DNA of 64,000 nucleotides from Mesobaculum littorinae. Lineage in GTDB: Bacteria > Pseudomonadota > Alphaproteobacteria > Rhodobacterales > Rhodobacteraceae. Under the pieces are notes generated by a model, which made no database searches, was not told the origin of the DNA, and saw nothing but the letters and a program-made list of their open reading frames with translations. This document shows positions 51,299 to 59,557 of the stretch, piece after piece. Every line of letters begins with the position of its first letter. The stretch's first letter is position 1. The stretch covers positions 54,771-118,770 of the forward strand of contig NZ_RQXX01000008.1 in assembly GCF_004011175.1 (NCBI RefSeq), read 5' to 3'. Made by a program: the position numbers and the translations under genes.

Positions 51299-53071
51299 TC
51301 AGACCAGCGGACGGGGGTTGGACAGGTACTGGGTGCGGATCGCGTTCACGGTATGATACGCAAGCCCGCCCACGAGGCCGGTCGGGTTGTACTGGGTGTT
51401 CTGCACGAAGTTGCCCGCCCCCATGACGAAGACGTTGTGCTTGTCCCATGCCTGGCTGTAGCGGTTGACCGACCCTTCGCGCGCGGTCTCGGACATGCTG
51501 TGCCCGCCGGTGTTGTGCGTGGTCTGGTAGGGACGCACATCGTACTGCGCGCCGACGTCCTTGAAGCCGGACTGCATGCTGTCGGGGTTCATGGAGGCGG
51601 CCAGCGGCTCCATCTTCGACTTCATGTACTGGTTCATCCGCAGGTCGTTGTCCTGCCAGTTGAACGTCATCCGCATCAGCGGACGGCCGTGGCGGTCCGT
51701 GTAGGTGGGATCGAGGTCGAGGTGGTTGTTGGCATAGGCCATGTGCGAGCCGTGGCTGCCGATCGACATGGCGTGACCGTACCAGCGCCCGATGCCTTCC
51801 TTCCAGCCCGCGCCCCAGGACGGGGTGCCGCTTGGCAGCGGCATGTTGCGGATCGGCTGACCGTTGAAGGTGCCCGACCGCCAGTAGCTGCCTCCGATGA
51901 AGCCCAGCGCACCGAAATCGTTCTGATTGATGGCGAAATCGTCAAGCGCGATGCCGTTTGCGCCGTGGCCGACGAACGGGTTGAAATGCTCGTCTTCGAA
52001 GAACAGGGAAACGCCGCCGTTCATCTGGTAGGCGTAGTTCTTGCCCAGCACGCCGTCGCCGGTGACCGGGTCGTAAACCGGACCACCGATGCCCGACAGA
52101 AGCATCAGGTGCACGTTGTTAAGCTGGTAGCTGGACAGGATGACGATATCCGCGGGCTGGAAGACCTCTTCCTGCGCGGCTTCGTCCCAGTAGGTGACGC
52201 CGGTGGCGGTCTTGCCGTCGGCGGCGGTCTCGACCTTCAGCACCTCGGAATTGGTGCGATACTCGAAATTCGGGTACTGCTTCAGCGCGCCGAGGATCGC
52301 GGTCTGCGGCGAGGACTTGGAGTACTGGTAGCAGCCGAAACGCTCGCAGAAGCCGCAGAAGTTGCAGGGCCCCATCTGCATCCCGTAGGGGTTCGTGTAC
52401 GAGGTTGAGGCGATGCCCGCCGAGGCGGTGAACGGGTGGTAGCCCATGGCCGACGCCGCTTCGCCGAACTTCTGGCTGTCCCACGTCGCCCTGTGCGGCG
52501 GCATCGGGAATTCCTCGGACCGCCAGCCCTCGAACGGGTTGCCGCCCTCTTGGATCTCGCCGTTCAGGTTGCCCGCCTTGCCGGAGATGCCCGCGACCTT
52601 CTCGAACCGGGTGAAGAACGGCTCGAGCTCGTCGTAGGACACCGGATAGTCGCCAAGGTTCATGCCCTCGGGAATGATGTCCTCGCCCCAGTTCTCGGCC
52701 ACGTAAGAGCGCAGCCGCAGTTCTTCGGGCATGGGACGCCAGTTCAGGCCGTTCCAGTGCGTGCCCGCGCCACCGACGCCGTTGCCCGGCAAGAAGGAGC
52801 CAAGCGAGCGGTAGGGCAGCGCCGTCTCGTCGCCACTACGGCGCACGGTCAGGGTCTGTTGCGACGGCTTCTGCATCATCTTGAGACGCACGCCGTACTT
52901 CAGCTCGTCGATCTGCTGAGGGTACTGGAAGTCCGGAACGGTGCTCTGGTCATGGCCGCGCTCCAGCGCCACGATGTCGAGACCTTCCTGCGCCAGTTCG
53001 ATGCCGGCGATAGAGCCGGTCCAGCCGAGGCCGACGATGACGACGTCTTTTTTCGGTTCGGTTCTTGCCAT
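51299..53071 (-). CDS. GMC-family FAD dehydrogenase large subunit with Fe-S-type cysteine cluster
   Basis: This 590-residue oxidoreductase has an N-terminal FAD site (VIVGLGWTGSIAGIELAQ, glycines 14/16/19) and the cysteine cluster CNFCGFCERFGC (C236, C239, C242, C247) found in gluconate/sorbitol-type membrane dehydrogenases. A C-terminal GMC active-site region (TTHNTGGHSM; NTQYNPTGLVGG) is also present. It probably oxidises a sugar, sugar acid or polyol in the periplasm, exported with the Tat-signal small subunit because it has no signal of its own. The substrate cannot be assigned. Confidence 0.92.
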   Translation of the reverse strand: MARTEPKKDVVIVGLGWTGSIAGIELAQEGLDIVALERGHDQSTVPDFQYPQQIDELKYGVRLKMMQKPSQQTLTVRRSGDETALPYRSLGSFLPGNGVGGAGTHWNGLNWRPMPEELRLRSYVAENWGEDIIPEGMNLGDYPVSYDELEPFFTRFEKVAGISGKAGNLNGEIQEGGNPFEGWRSEEFPMPPHRATWDSQKFGEAASAMGYHPFTASAGIASTSYTNPYGMQMGPCNFCGFCERFGCYQYSKSSPQTAILGALKQYPNFEYRTNSEVLKVETAADGKTATGVTYWDEAAQEEVFQPADIVILSSYQLNNVHLMLLSGIGGPVYDPVTGDGVLGKNYAYQMNGGVSLFFEDEHFNPFVGHGANGIALDDFAINQNDFGALGFIGGSYWRSGTFNGQPIRNMPLPSGTPSWGAGWKEGIGRWYGHAMSIGSHGSHMAYANNHLDLDPTYTDRHGRPLMRMTFNWQDNDLRMNQYMKSKMEPLAASMNPDSMQSGFKDVGAQYDVRPYQTTHNTGGHSMSETAREGSVNRYSQAWDKHNVFVMGAGNFVQNTQYNPTGLVGGLAYHTVNAIRTQYLSNPRPLV

Positions 53072-53074
53072 GGA

Positions 53075-53773
53075 TCAGGCCCTCTCGCCCGAGATCGACA
53101 CCGGGCCGAGCGGGTATTCGATGTTGTGACGCTCGGGCCATTCGCGATAGGCGGCGCGCGCCCCGGGGAAGCCGATATAGACCCAGGACTGCATACCCGC
53201 GTTGCCGCCGTATTGGGGATCCGCGAAATAGCCTTCCTTGGTGTTGGAGAGCAGCAGGCTCCAGAAATCCCGAAGCTCCGAAGACAGCTCGACCTCACCT
53301 TCCGACAGCGAGGTCAGCGCGGCATCCTGCGTTTCGGCGTCGAGTTCGGCAAAGCTGGCGCCATGGCTGGACTGGCACCATGCGTCGAAGGCCGGGATGG
53401 CCTGACGGTAGACTTCGGCGGGCGTCAGCGGGGTCTGCCATCCCCGTGCGGGCTCGGCGTCGGGAGCGTGAGGGCCTTCCATGTACCAATCGTCCGCAGA
53501 GCCGTAGTCACCGGCAAGCTGGCGGTCGATGAAGACCGGCACGCGGGTTTCGAGCGCCCCCGGGCCATCGCCCTCGGACGGGATCAGCCGCGCGGTCGCG
53601 GCCATGATGAAGGCCCACTCGGCCCCGTTCAGATATTCGGTTTCGTACTCGTCGAGCGAGACGGGAGCCTCGACCTGCGCCTCTGCCGAGGCGGCAATTC
53701 CGGTAAGGGCAAAGCCGGCGGCGGAGCCCTTTAGGAAGTTGCGGCGGCTCGGATACCCTGGGAGATCCGTCAT
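53075..53773 (-). CDS. Gluconate 2-dehydrogenase subunit 3 family protein (Tat-exported small subunit)
   Basis: This 232-residue small subunit begins with a twin-arginine signal (SRRNFLKGSAAGFALTG, cut near AEAQV). The mature part carries the Gluconate_2-dh3 pattern (ATARLIPSEGDGPGALE, VPVFIDRQLAGDYG, YFADPQYGGNAGMQSW). It acts as chaperone and export partner of the FAD subunit. ATG 53773 was chosen because it places the Tat motif correctly. It is the first gene of the operon; a dyad lies 34-49 bp upstream. Confidence 0.9.
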   Translation of the reverse strand: MTDLPGYPSRRNFLKGSAAGFALTGIAASAEAQVEAPVSLDEYETEYLNGAEWAFIMAATARLIPSEGDGPGALETRVPVFIDRQLAGDYGSADDWYMEGPHAPDAEPARGWQTPLTPAEVYRQAIPAFDAWCQSSHGASFAELDAETQDAALTSLSEGEVELSSELRDFWSLLLSNTKEGYFADPQYGGNAGMQSWVYIGFPGARAAYREWPERHNIEYPLGPVSISGERA

Positions 53774-53806
53774 GCGTAATGTCCTGCCTGCAAACTGGGT
53801 GGGTTG

Positions 53807-53822
53807 TGTACTAATGCGTACA
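53807..53822. promoter_or_regulatory. Candidate operator TGTAC-N6-GTACA upstream of the dehydrogenase operon
   Basis: An inverted repeat with 5-bp arms and a 6-base spacer (TAATGC) lies 34-49 bp upstream of the small-subunit ATG, in AT-rich sequence where the promoter should be. Such a position suits repression by a substrate-responsive regulator. No regulator gene for it is adjacent. Confidence 0.45.
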
Positions 53823-54114
53823 ATTGACGATAATATGTGCGCTAAGCTTTGCGTCCCGGGGGAGCAACCCGCGCGCACTTGGAATCACCCAAGCCATTCT
53901 CATACCGCATAGCTGGATTTCGTCCACGACATAGGTATTCTTCGGATGCGTGACATAGCGCCGGAAATCCCGCGGAACCTTGGGTGCGCCGCGCTGGATG
54001 GCCGGGCCGGGGCGCGAGGTGAACCGGTGATAGCCGGTGCAGTCTGCGTCCATGTCGAGGGCGAGGTCGCCGCGCGCGATCCGGCTGACCTCCAAAGCAG
54101 TCAAGTCGGGACAA

Positions 54115-54510
54115 GAATGCTGGTCCTTGCCCTCAGAGGGCATCCCTGCATGGTGGTCAGCGACAACGGCACGGAGTTTACCTCGAACGCCATCCTCAAA
54201 CGGCTGGAGGAACGCCGTCTCGAACGGCGCGCCACCGCTGCAGGAAAACCGATACAGACCGGCTTCGTCGAGAGCTTCAATGGACGGCTGCGTGACGAAT
54301 GCCTCAACGAGCACCTGTTCGCCAAACTGCGCCATGCTGTCGTCCATTTGGCTCGACCCGATGGCGCCACAATCAACGCCCCTGATCCAGGCGTGGCGCG
54401 ACGACTACACCCGTCGCCGCCCACACACAGGCCTCGAACGGCTCACCCTGTGGGAATATCGCCAGAGGTCAGCAGAAGACCAACGCCCGGAACAGAGCGA
54501 ACTAAAGAGC
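54115..54510 (+). pseudogene. IS3-family transposase (orfB) C-terminal relic, frameshifted
   Basis: The frame reads GHPCMVVSDNGTEFTSNAIL, then GFVESFNGRLRDECLNEHLF, the integrase-core D and E regions of an IS3-family (IS2/IS407-like) transposase. The protein then changes frame: RDDYTRRRPHTGLERLTLWEY, the normal C-terminal end, is found in the next frame, with roughly 40 extra bases between. The first two thirds of the transposase and both ends of the element are missing. It is a dead fragment; flanking DNA from 53830 to 54110 is unrecognised. Confidence 0.8.
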
Positions 54511-54715
54511 GCAGTCTCAGCGGGGATCAGGTCAAGCGGGTCGAAAGCACCGGTTGCGGAGCCGGGTCCGAGGTATTCGGCATTCAAGAAACCGGCGCCA
54601 ATACGTAGACGATGACCGTGCATCTGGCGGGACCAGCAGACCGATCCCGGCCTCTTCCACTTCAAGCCGGGTCACGTAACCTCAGGAGCAGAGTCCCGGC
54701 AGATGGCGACCTTGA

Positions 54716-55216
54716 TCAGGCGCGCAGCACCATCGCCACGGCACAAGCCGAGGTTGCCGGCAGGCGCAGCACGTCGTGGATCTGTGCCACGCGCTCGGGC
54801 GTGTAATAGCCCTCTTCATGCAGGATGTTCATCGTCGCGACGACCTTGCCGCCGATGATCAGCGGCAGGTTCACCACAGAGCCGCAGCCCAGCTTGCCGA
54901 TCAGCTCGGCATCCGGAAAGACCGTGTCGATATCGGCCAGAGTGTTCGACACGAAAGCCTCCTGCCGCGTCAGCACCTGGTCGAACCAGCGGTTCAGCTC
55001 GATCGGCTTCTCGCCCGACGTCGGATAGTTCTCCGCATCGTCGGTATAGGCGCGCCGCGCCACCATGGCATCGGTGTCCGAGGTCATCACCGTGAACAGC
55101 TTGGCGCCCACCGTCGCCTTGGTCAGCGCGCAGAGCGCGTCGAACGCCTCCTCTTCCGTCGTCGCGGAGGCCAGGGCGGCGGTGAACTCGGCGAGCGTCT
55201 TAGTGGTATCGGTCAT
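54716..55216 (-). CDS. GAF-domain protein of the peptide-import operon
   Basis: This 166-residue protein is a single GAF domain (about 8-155) with no output domain. Segments are TLAEFTAALASATTEEEAFD, LGCGSVVNLPLIIGGKVVAT and MNILHEEGYYTPERV. It overlaps the last ATPase gene of the importer by 4 bp and is the final gene of the operon. The fold suggests small-ligand binding. The cysteine pattern of free methionine-(R)-sulfoxide reductases was not seen. Its role in peptide uptake is unknown. Confidence 0.82.
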   Translation of the reverse strand: MTDTTKTLAEFTAALASATTEEEAFDALCALTKATVGAKLFTVMTSDTDAMVARRAYTDDAENYPTSGEKPIELNRWFDQVLTRQEAFVSNTLADIDTVFPDAELIGKLGCGSVVNLPLIIGGKVVATMNILHEEGYYTPERVAQIHDVLRLPATSACAVAMVLRA

Positions 55217-56004
55217 GCGGGGTCCTTGCTTTCGGATGCCGCCGCACCCGCGGGATCGGCATCGGGGTTGCCGCCCGAAGCGGCATAGAGGTCGCGCGTA
55301 TAGGGATCGGCAAAGCTGCCGTCGTAAAGCGCGGTCTTGGGGGCGATTTCGACGATGCGGCCCTTGTTCATCACCGCCATTCGGTCGCACATGAAGCTGA
55401 CCACCGGCAGGTTGTGGGTGACCATCAGGTAGGTCAGCCCCTGTTCACGGCGCAGCCGCTTCAGCAGGTTCAGGATCTCGGCCTGCACCGAGACATCCAG
55501 CGCCGAGGTCGGCTCGTCCAGCAGCATCACCTTGGGTTCCAGCATCAGCGCCCGGGCGATGGCGACCCGCTGGCGCTGCCCGCCCGACAGCTGGTGCGGA
55601 AAGCGGAAGCGAAAGCGCTGGTCGAGGCCGACCGCGCCCAGCATCTCGACCACCTTCTCGCTGCGCCGACCAATGCCGTGGATCGCCAGCGGCTCGGACA
55701 GCACGGTGTCGATGGTCTTGCGGGGATGCAGCGAGGCATAGGGGTCCTGAAAGACCATCTGGCAGGTCTTGGAGAAAGCCCGGTCGGTGCCATGTCCGCG
55801 CGGCTTGCCCAGCACGGAAATCTCTCCCGTCCAGTCCGGCGCCAGCCCGGCAATGGCCTTCAGAACGGTCGACTTGCCCGAACCGCTTTCGCCAACCAGC
55901 GCGAAACTTTCGCCCGGGGCCACGTCGAAGCCCACGTCGCGCACGACCTTGGTGTCGCCGTAGGAGATATCCAGGTCCTTGAGGGAAATCGCGGGGTTTC
56001 TCAT
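55213..56004 (-). CDS. Peptide ABC transporter ATP-binding protein, DppF-like
   Basis: This 263-residue ATPase of the Dpp/Opp family has Walker A GESGSGKST (about 38-46), Q-loop QMVFQDPYASLHPRK, signature QLSGGQRQRVAIARAL and Walker B VMLLDEPTSALD. A C-terminal oligopeptide-type tail (FADPYTRDLYAAS) is visible. It pairs with the DppD-like ATPase and overlaps it by 4 bp. It is the second of two ATPases in a divergent peptide-import operon. Confidence 0.92.
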   Translation of the reverse strand: MRNPAISLKDLDISYGDTKVVRDVGFDVAPGESFALVGESGSGKSTVLKAIAGLAPDWTGEISVLGKPRGHGTDRAFSKTCQMVFQDPYASLHPRKTIDTVLSEPLAIHGIGRRSEKVVEMLGAVGLDQRFRFRFPHQLSGGQRQRVAIARALMLEPKVMLLDEPTSALDVSVQAEILNLLKRLRREQGLTYLMVTHNLPVVSFMCDRMAVMNKGRIVEIAPKTALYDGSFADPYTRDLYAASGGNPDADPAGAAASESKDPA

Positions 56005-56843
56005 GTGCCTGCTCCCCCGCTGCGGTCCAGGACCGGCAGCTCGTCCCGGGTTTCCTGCATCCGCGGCTGCGCCGTCAGCAGCCCCTTCGTGTAGGGATGG
56101 CTGGCCTTGGCCAGATCGGCGGCGGCGCAGGCCTCGACAACCTCGCCGCCGTTCATCACCAGGATGCGATCGCAGTAGCGCGCCACCAGGTTCAGGTCGT
56201 GGCTGATCAGGATCAGGCCCATGCCGTTGCCAGTGACAAGCTCTTCGATCAGGTCCAGCACCTGCGCCTGTATCGAGACATCCAGCGCCGAGGTGGGTTC
56301 ATCCGCGATCAGCAGCTGAGGGCGCGGGATCAGCATCATGGCGATCATCACCCGTTGCCCCATGCCGCCCGAAACCTCGTGCGGATACATCTTCGCCACC
56401 CGCTCGGGATCGTTGATACGGACCGAGGTCAGCATCTCGATCACCCGCGCCTGCAGATCGCGGCGGGGCAGGTTCTCGTGCACCTGCAGCGCCTCGGCGA
56501 TCTGGTGGCCGATGGTCATCACCGGATTCAGAGAAAACTTCGGGTCCTGCATGATCATCGAGATCCGCGCGCCGCGGATCTGGCGCATCTGGCGGCTGCT
56601 CTGCGCCATCAGGTCCAGCCCGTCGAAACGCAGGGTCCTGGCGGTCTGCTTGCCGGGCGCGCGGATCAGCCGCAGGATCGACCGGCCCGTCATCGACTTG
56701 CCCGAGCCGCTTTCGCCGACGATGCCCAGACGCTCTTCGCGGCCCAGGGTCAGGTTCAAGCCCTTCACGACGTCCACCGACCCCTTGGGGGTGTCGAAGC
56801 TGACGCGCAGGTCCTCCATTTCCAGCAGCGGTATGTCGGTCAT
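56001..56843 (-). CDS. Peptide ABC transporter ATP-binding protein, DppD-like
   Basis: This 280-residue ATPase has Walker A GESGSGKSM (about 44-52; methionine replaces the usual Ser/Thr after GKS, as in many DppD proteins), Q-loop MIMQDPKFSLNP, signature EVSGGMGQRVMIAMML and Walker B LLIADEPTSALD. A C-terminal extension (HPYTKGLLTAQPRM) is typical of Dpp/Opp ATPases. ATG 56843 overlaps the DppC stop by 4 bp. Confidence 0.92.
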   Translation of the reverse strand: MTDIPLLEMEDLRVSFDTPKGSVDVVKGLNLTLGREERLGIVGESGSGKSMTGRSILRLIRAPGKQTARTLRFDGLDLMAQSSRQMRQIRGARISMIMQDPKFSLNPVMTIGHQIAEALQVHENLPRRDLQARVIEMLTSVRINDPERVAKMYPHEVSGGMGQRVMIAMMLIPRPQLLIADEPTSALDVSIQAQVLDLIEELVTGNGMGLILISHDLNLVARYCDRILVMNGGEVVEACAAADLAKASHPYTKGLLTAQPRMQETRDELPVLDRSGGAGT

Positions 56844-57742
56844 TTTCCACCCCCCTGCTTGGGATCGAGCACGTCGCGCAGCCCGTCGCCCAGAAAGCAG
56901 AAGCCGAGCGATACGAGGATGATGGCGAAGCCTGGCATGGTGGCGACCCACCACTGATCCAGGATGAACGTCCGCCCGCGCGAGATCATGGCACCCCATT
57001 CCGGCAGCGGCGGCTGTGCGCCGAGACCAAGAAAGCCCAGACCGGCGGCGGTCAGGATGATGCCCGCCATGTCCAGCGTCACCCGCACGATCATCGACGA
57101 GGTGCAGAGCGGCAGCACGTGGCGGAAGATGATCCGCGCATGCGAGCCACCGACCAGCCGCACCGCCTGGATGTACTCGGAATTGCGGAAGGTCAGCGTC
57201 TCGGCCCGGGCGATGCGCGCATAGGCAGGCCACGCGGTGATGGCGATGGCGATGATCGCGTTCTCGATCCCGGGGCCCAGGGCCGCGACGAAGGCCAGCG
57301 CGAGGATCAGCTTGGGAAGCGACAGGAAGATGTCCGTCACACCCATCAGGATTCGATCGACCCAGCCGCCGAAGTAGCCAGCGACCGCGCCGATGATAAG
57401 CCCCAGCGGCGCCGAGATCACGGCGACCAGAGCCACGATCAGCAAGGTGATGCGCGATCCGTAGACAACGCGGCTGAAGATATCGCGGCCCAGTTCGTCC
57501 GTGCCCATCCAGTGCTCGGCCGAGGGGGGCAGCAGGCGCGCCTGCAGGTTCTGCCCCACGGGGCTTTCCGGCGCGATCCAGGGCGCGAAAAGCGCGGTGG
57601 CCAGCAGCAGCAGGACGATCAGCAGCCCGGCCACCGCCAGTGGGTTGCGTAGCAGGGCCGTCGACATCCGCCACGCGCGGCCGAGGTTGGCCTGCGTCAG
57701 CGTGGCGGGGCTGTCGTCGAGAAGCCAGTCTCGCGTGCTCAT
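56840..57742 (-). CDS. Peptide ABC transporter permease, DppC-like
   Basis: This 300-residue membrane protein has the DppC/OppC architecture: N-terminal cytoplasmic segment, first helix near 35-55, the HWMGTDELGRDIFSRVVYG motif, and the EAA loop EYIQAVRLVGGSHARIIFRH. About six helices are predicted. It forms the channel together with the DppB-like permease and overlaps its stop by 4 bp. Confidence 0.93.
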   Translation of the reverse strand: MSTRDWLLDDSPATLTQANLGRAWRMSTALLRNPLAVAGLLIVLLLLATALFAPWIAPESPVGQNLQARLLPPSAEHWMGTDELGRDIFSRVVYGSRITLLIVALVAVISAPLGLIIGAVAGYFGGWVDRILMGVTDIFLSLPKLILALAFVAALGPGIENAIIAIAITAWPAYARIARAETLTFRNSEYIQAVRLVGGSHARIIFRHVLPLCTSSMIVRVTLDMAGIILTAAGLGFLGLGAQPPLPEWGAMISRGRTFILDQWWVATMPGFAIILVSLGFCFLGDGLRDVLDPKQGGGK

Positions 57743-58785
57743 CCTTTACTCCTCGGGTCGAGGACGCGGTAGAGCACGTCCGAGATCTTGTTGATCAGGA
57801 TGAAGACCGCGCCAATGACCAGCGTCGCGCCCAGCACGGCGTTCATGTCGGCGTTCAGCAGGGCCGTGGTCAGGTAGTTGCCGATCCCCGGCCAGCTGAA
57901 GACGGTCTCGATCATGACCGAGCCTTCGAGGAGCGCGGCGTAGGACAGGCCGATCACCGTGATGAGCGGCACCCGGATCGGCTTGAACCCGTGGACCCAG
58001 ATCACCCGCCATTCGGGCACGCCCTTCACGCGGGCGGTGGTGATGAACTCCTGCCCGAGCTGGTCGAGCATGAAGCTGCGCGTCATCCGCGCGATGAAGG
58101 CCAGCGAAAAGAAGCCGAGGATCGAGGCCGGCAGGACGAGGTGCGCCAGCGCGTTGCGGAAGACGTCCCAGTCGCCGGCGAGGGCCGCGTCGATCAGCAT
58201 GACATTGGTCCGTGCCGGCACGAGGCCCTCGTAGAAGATGTCGAGCCGTCCGGGGCCCGCGACCCAGCCGAGCCCGGCGTAGAAGAACGCCAGTCCGACG
58301 AGCCCGAGCCAGAAGGCCGGGACCGAGTAGCCCAGCAGCGCGAAGACGCGCATCACCTGGTCGACCCATTCGCCGCGCCGGGTGGCGGCCCAGACCCCGG
58401 CTGGAACGCCCAGCGCCACGCCGATCAGGATACCGAGCGTCGCCATCTCGAGCGTGGCGGGAAAGACCCGCAGCAGATCATCCGCGACCGGCCGGTTGGT
58501 CGAGATCGAGGTGCCGAGATCGCCCTGCATCACCGACCAGACGTAGTCGAAGAACTGTATGATCAGCGGACGGTCGAGCCCCATGGCCACGCGCGCCGCG
58601 TCGTATTGCGCCTGTGTCGCCCGGTCGCCCACCACCGAAAGCACCGGGTCGATGGGCACCACGCGCCCGATGAAGAAGGTGATCGCCAAGAGGCCGAGGA
58701 AGGTCAGCGCCGTGACGACGACAAAGCCGCCGACGCCCTTCGCACTGCGCCCCGCCCTGACGGCCATTGTCGCATCTGTCGCCAA
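57739..58785 (-). CDS. Peptide ABC transporter permease, DppB-like
   Basis: This 348-residue permease has the DppB pattern: an N-terminal helix after SAKGVGGFVVVTALTFLGLL, DRPLIIQFFDYVWSVMQGDL, and the EAA loop FITTARVKGVPEWRVIWVHG. It is the first gene of the minus-strand operon. TTG at 58785 is proposed as start because a strong AAAGGAGG lies about eight bases upstream; ATG 58767 (no good site) and ATG 58806 are alternatives. It is divergent from the XRE-cupin regulator. Confidence 0.9.
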   Translation of the reverse strand: MATDATMAVRAGRSAKGVGGFVVVTALTFLGLLAITFFIGRVVPIDPVLSVVGDRATQAQYDAARVAMGLDRPLIIQFFDYVWSVMQGDLGTSISTNRPVADDLLRVFPATLEMATLGILIGVALGVPAGVWAATRRGEWVDQVMRVFALLGYSVPAFWLGLVGLAFFYAGLGWVAGPGRLDIFYEGLVPARTNVMLIDAALAGDWDVFRNALAHLVLPASILGFFSLAFIARMTRSFMLDQLGQEFITTARVKGVPEWRVIWVHGFKPIRVPLITVIGLSYAALLEGSVMIETVFSWPGIGNYLTTALLNADMNAVLGATLVIGAVFILINKISDVLYRVLDPRSKG

Positions 58786-58835
58786 GGTCTCCGCCTCCTT
58801 TGGCATCTGCCGCGTGAAATCTTCGCAGCAGTGTC

Positions 58836-58868
58836 GCAAGAATTTTTGCCATAGTAAAAAAATTTTTG
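58836..58868. promoter_or_regulatory. Candidate operator: AT-rich repeats between dppB-like and XRE-cupin genes
   Basis: Two copies of AATTTTTG lie 20 bp apart (58841-58848 and 58861-58868), on the same face of the helix. The left copy is part of an imperfect palindrome, GCAAGAATTTTTGC (58836-58849); the right has seven A's followed by five T's. This patch is far more AT-rich than its surroundings and lies between the two divergent starts. It is the natural target for the adjacent XRE-cupin regulator, controlling both operons. Confidence 0.55.
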
Positions 58869-58903
58869 TAGCTTGGAAGCGGTAGCTTCGGAAGGACCCT
58901 GCC

Positions 58904-59515
58904 ATGGCACGGGAAAAGCACAAAGCTGAGCCGCAGCTCGGACCGCTCATTCGCAAGCGCCGCAAGCAGCTCGGGCTGACGCTTCAGGCACTCGGCGACA
59001 CGGCGAGCGTCTCTGTCGGCTATCTCAGCCAAGTGGAACGTGACAATGCCACGCCCTCGCTCGGAACGCTGGCGCAGATCGCGGCGGCGCTGGATGTGGC
59101 ACTGGAGTACTTCATCGCCACCCCCGGCCCCGCCGACAGCCTGACCCGGGCCGAGACGCGCCCACGTTTCTCGATCAATGGATCGTCCATCGGGTACGAG
59201 ACCCTCGCCACGAATTTCCCCGGAGCCGAACTGTCGAGCTATATCCTGCACGTCCCCGCCGGATATGCCTCCGAAGTGGTCAGCCACGAGGGCGAGGAGA
59301 TCATCTACATCCTCGAGGGCGAGATCGAGCAGACACTCGACGGTCAGGTCATTCACATGAAAGCTGGCGACAGCCTGCACTACAGCGGGCTGCGGCCCCA
59401 TTCGTGGACCAACGCCACCGACAGGCCCGTCCGCATCCTCTGGACCGGGACACTTGCCGTCCTGACGCCCAAGGGCGGGATGAAACTACCGGAGATGGCG
59501 CAGCTGGAAAGCTGA
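58904..59515 (+). CDS. XRE-family regulator with C-terminal cupin domain
   Basis: This 203-residue transcription factor has an N-terminal helix-turn-helix (about 12-70; TLQALGDTASVSVGYLSQVE) and a C-terminal cupin ligand-binding domain (about 110-190; VSHEGEEIIYILEGEIEQ, AGDSLHYSGLRPHSW). The ATG follows GGAAGGA. It is divergent from the dppBCDF-like operon and directly upstream of the binding-protein gene, so it probably senses a peptide or product and controls the import module. Confidence 0.9.
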   Translation: MAREKHKAEPQLGPLIRKRRKQLGLTLQALGDTASVSVGYLSQVERDNATPSLGTLAQIAAALDVALEYFIATPGPADSLTRAETRPRFSINGSSIGYETLATNFPGAELSSYILHVPAGYASEVVSHEGEEIIYILEGEIEQTLDGQVIHMKAGDSLHYSGLRPHSWTNATDRPVRILWTGTLAVLTPKGGMKLPEMAQLES

Positions 59516-59557
59516 ACAACGCCGCCCATGCCATCGAACACCAACAAGGAGAGCCAA

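Noticed and set aside
53811..54114. Minus-strand open frame next to the transposase relic (contains YHRFTSRPGPAIQ)
   Set aside because: It looks slightly protein-like but matches no family I recognise and has no good start; treated as non-coding.
53946..54608. An intact gene of about 220 codons on the plus strand
   Set aside because: Only the middle part is protein-like and it is a frameshifted transposase tail; the first 55 codons and the last 70 match nothing.
54716..55216. Free methionine-(R)-sulfoxide reductase as the function of the GAF protein
   Set aside because: The cysteine pattern expected for that family is not present; only a generic GAF fold can be supported.
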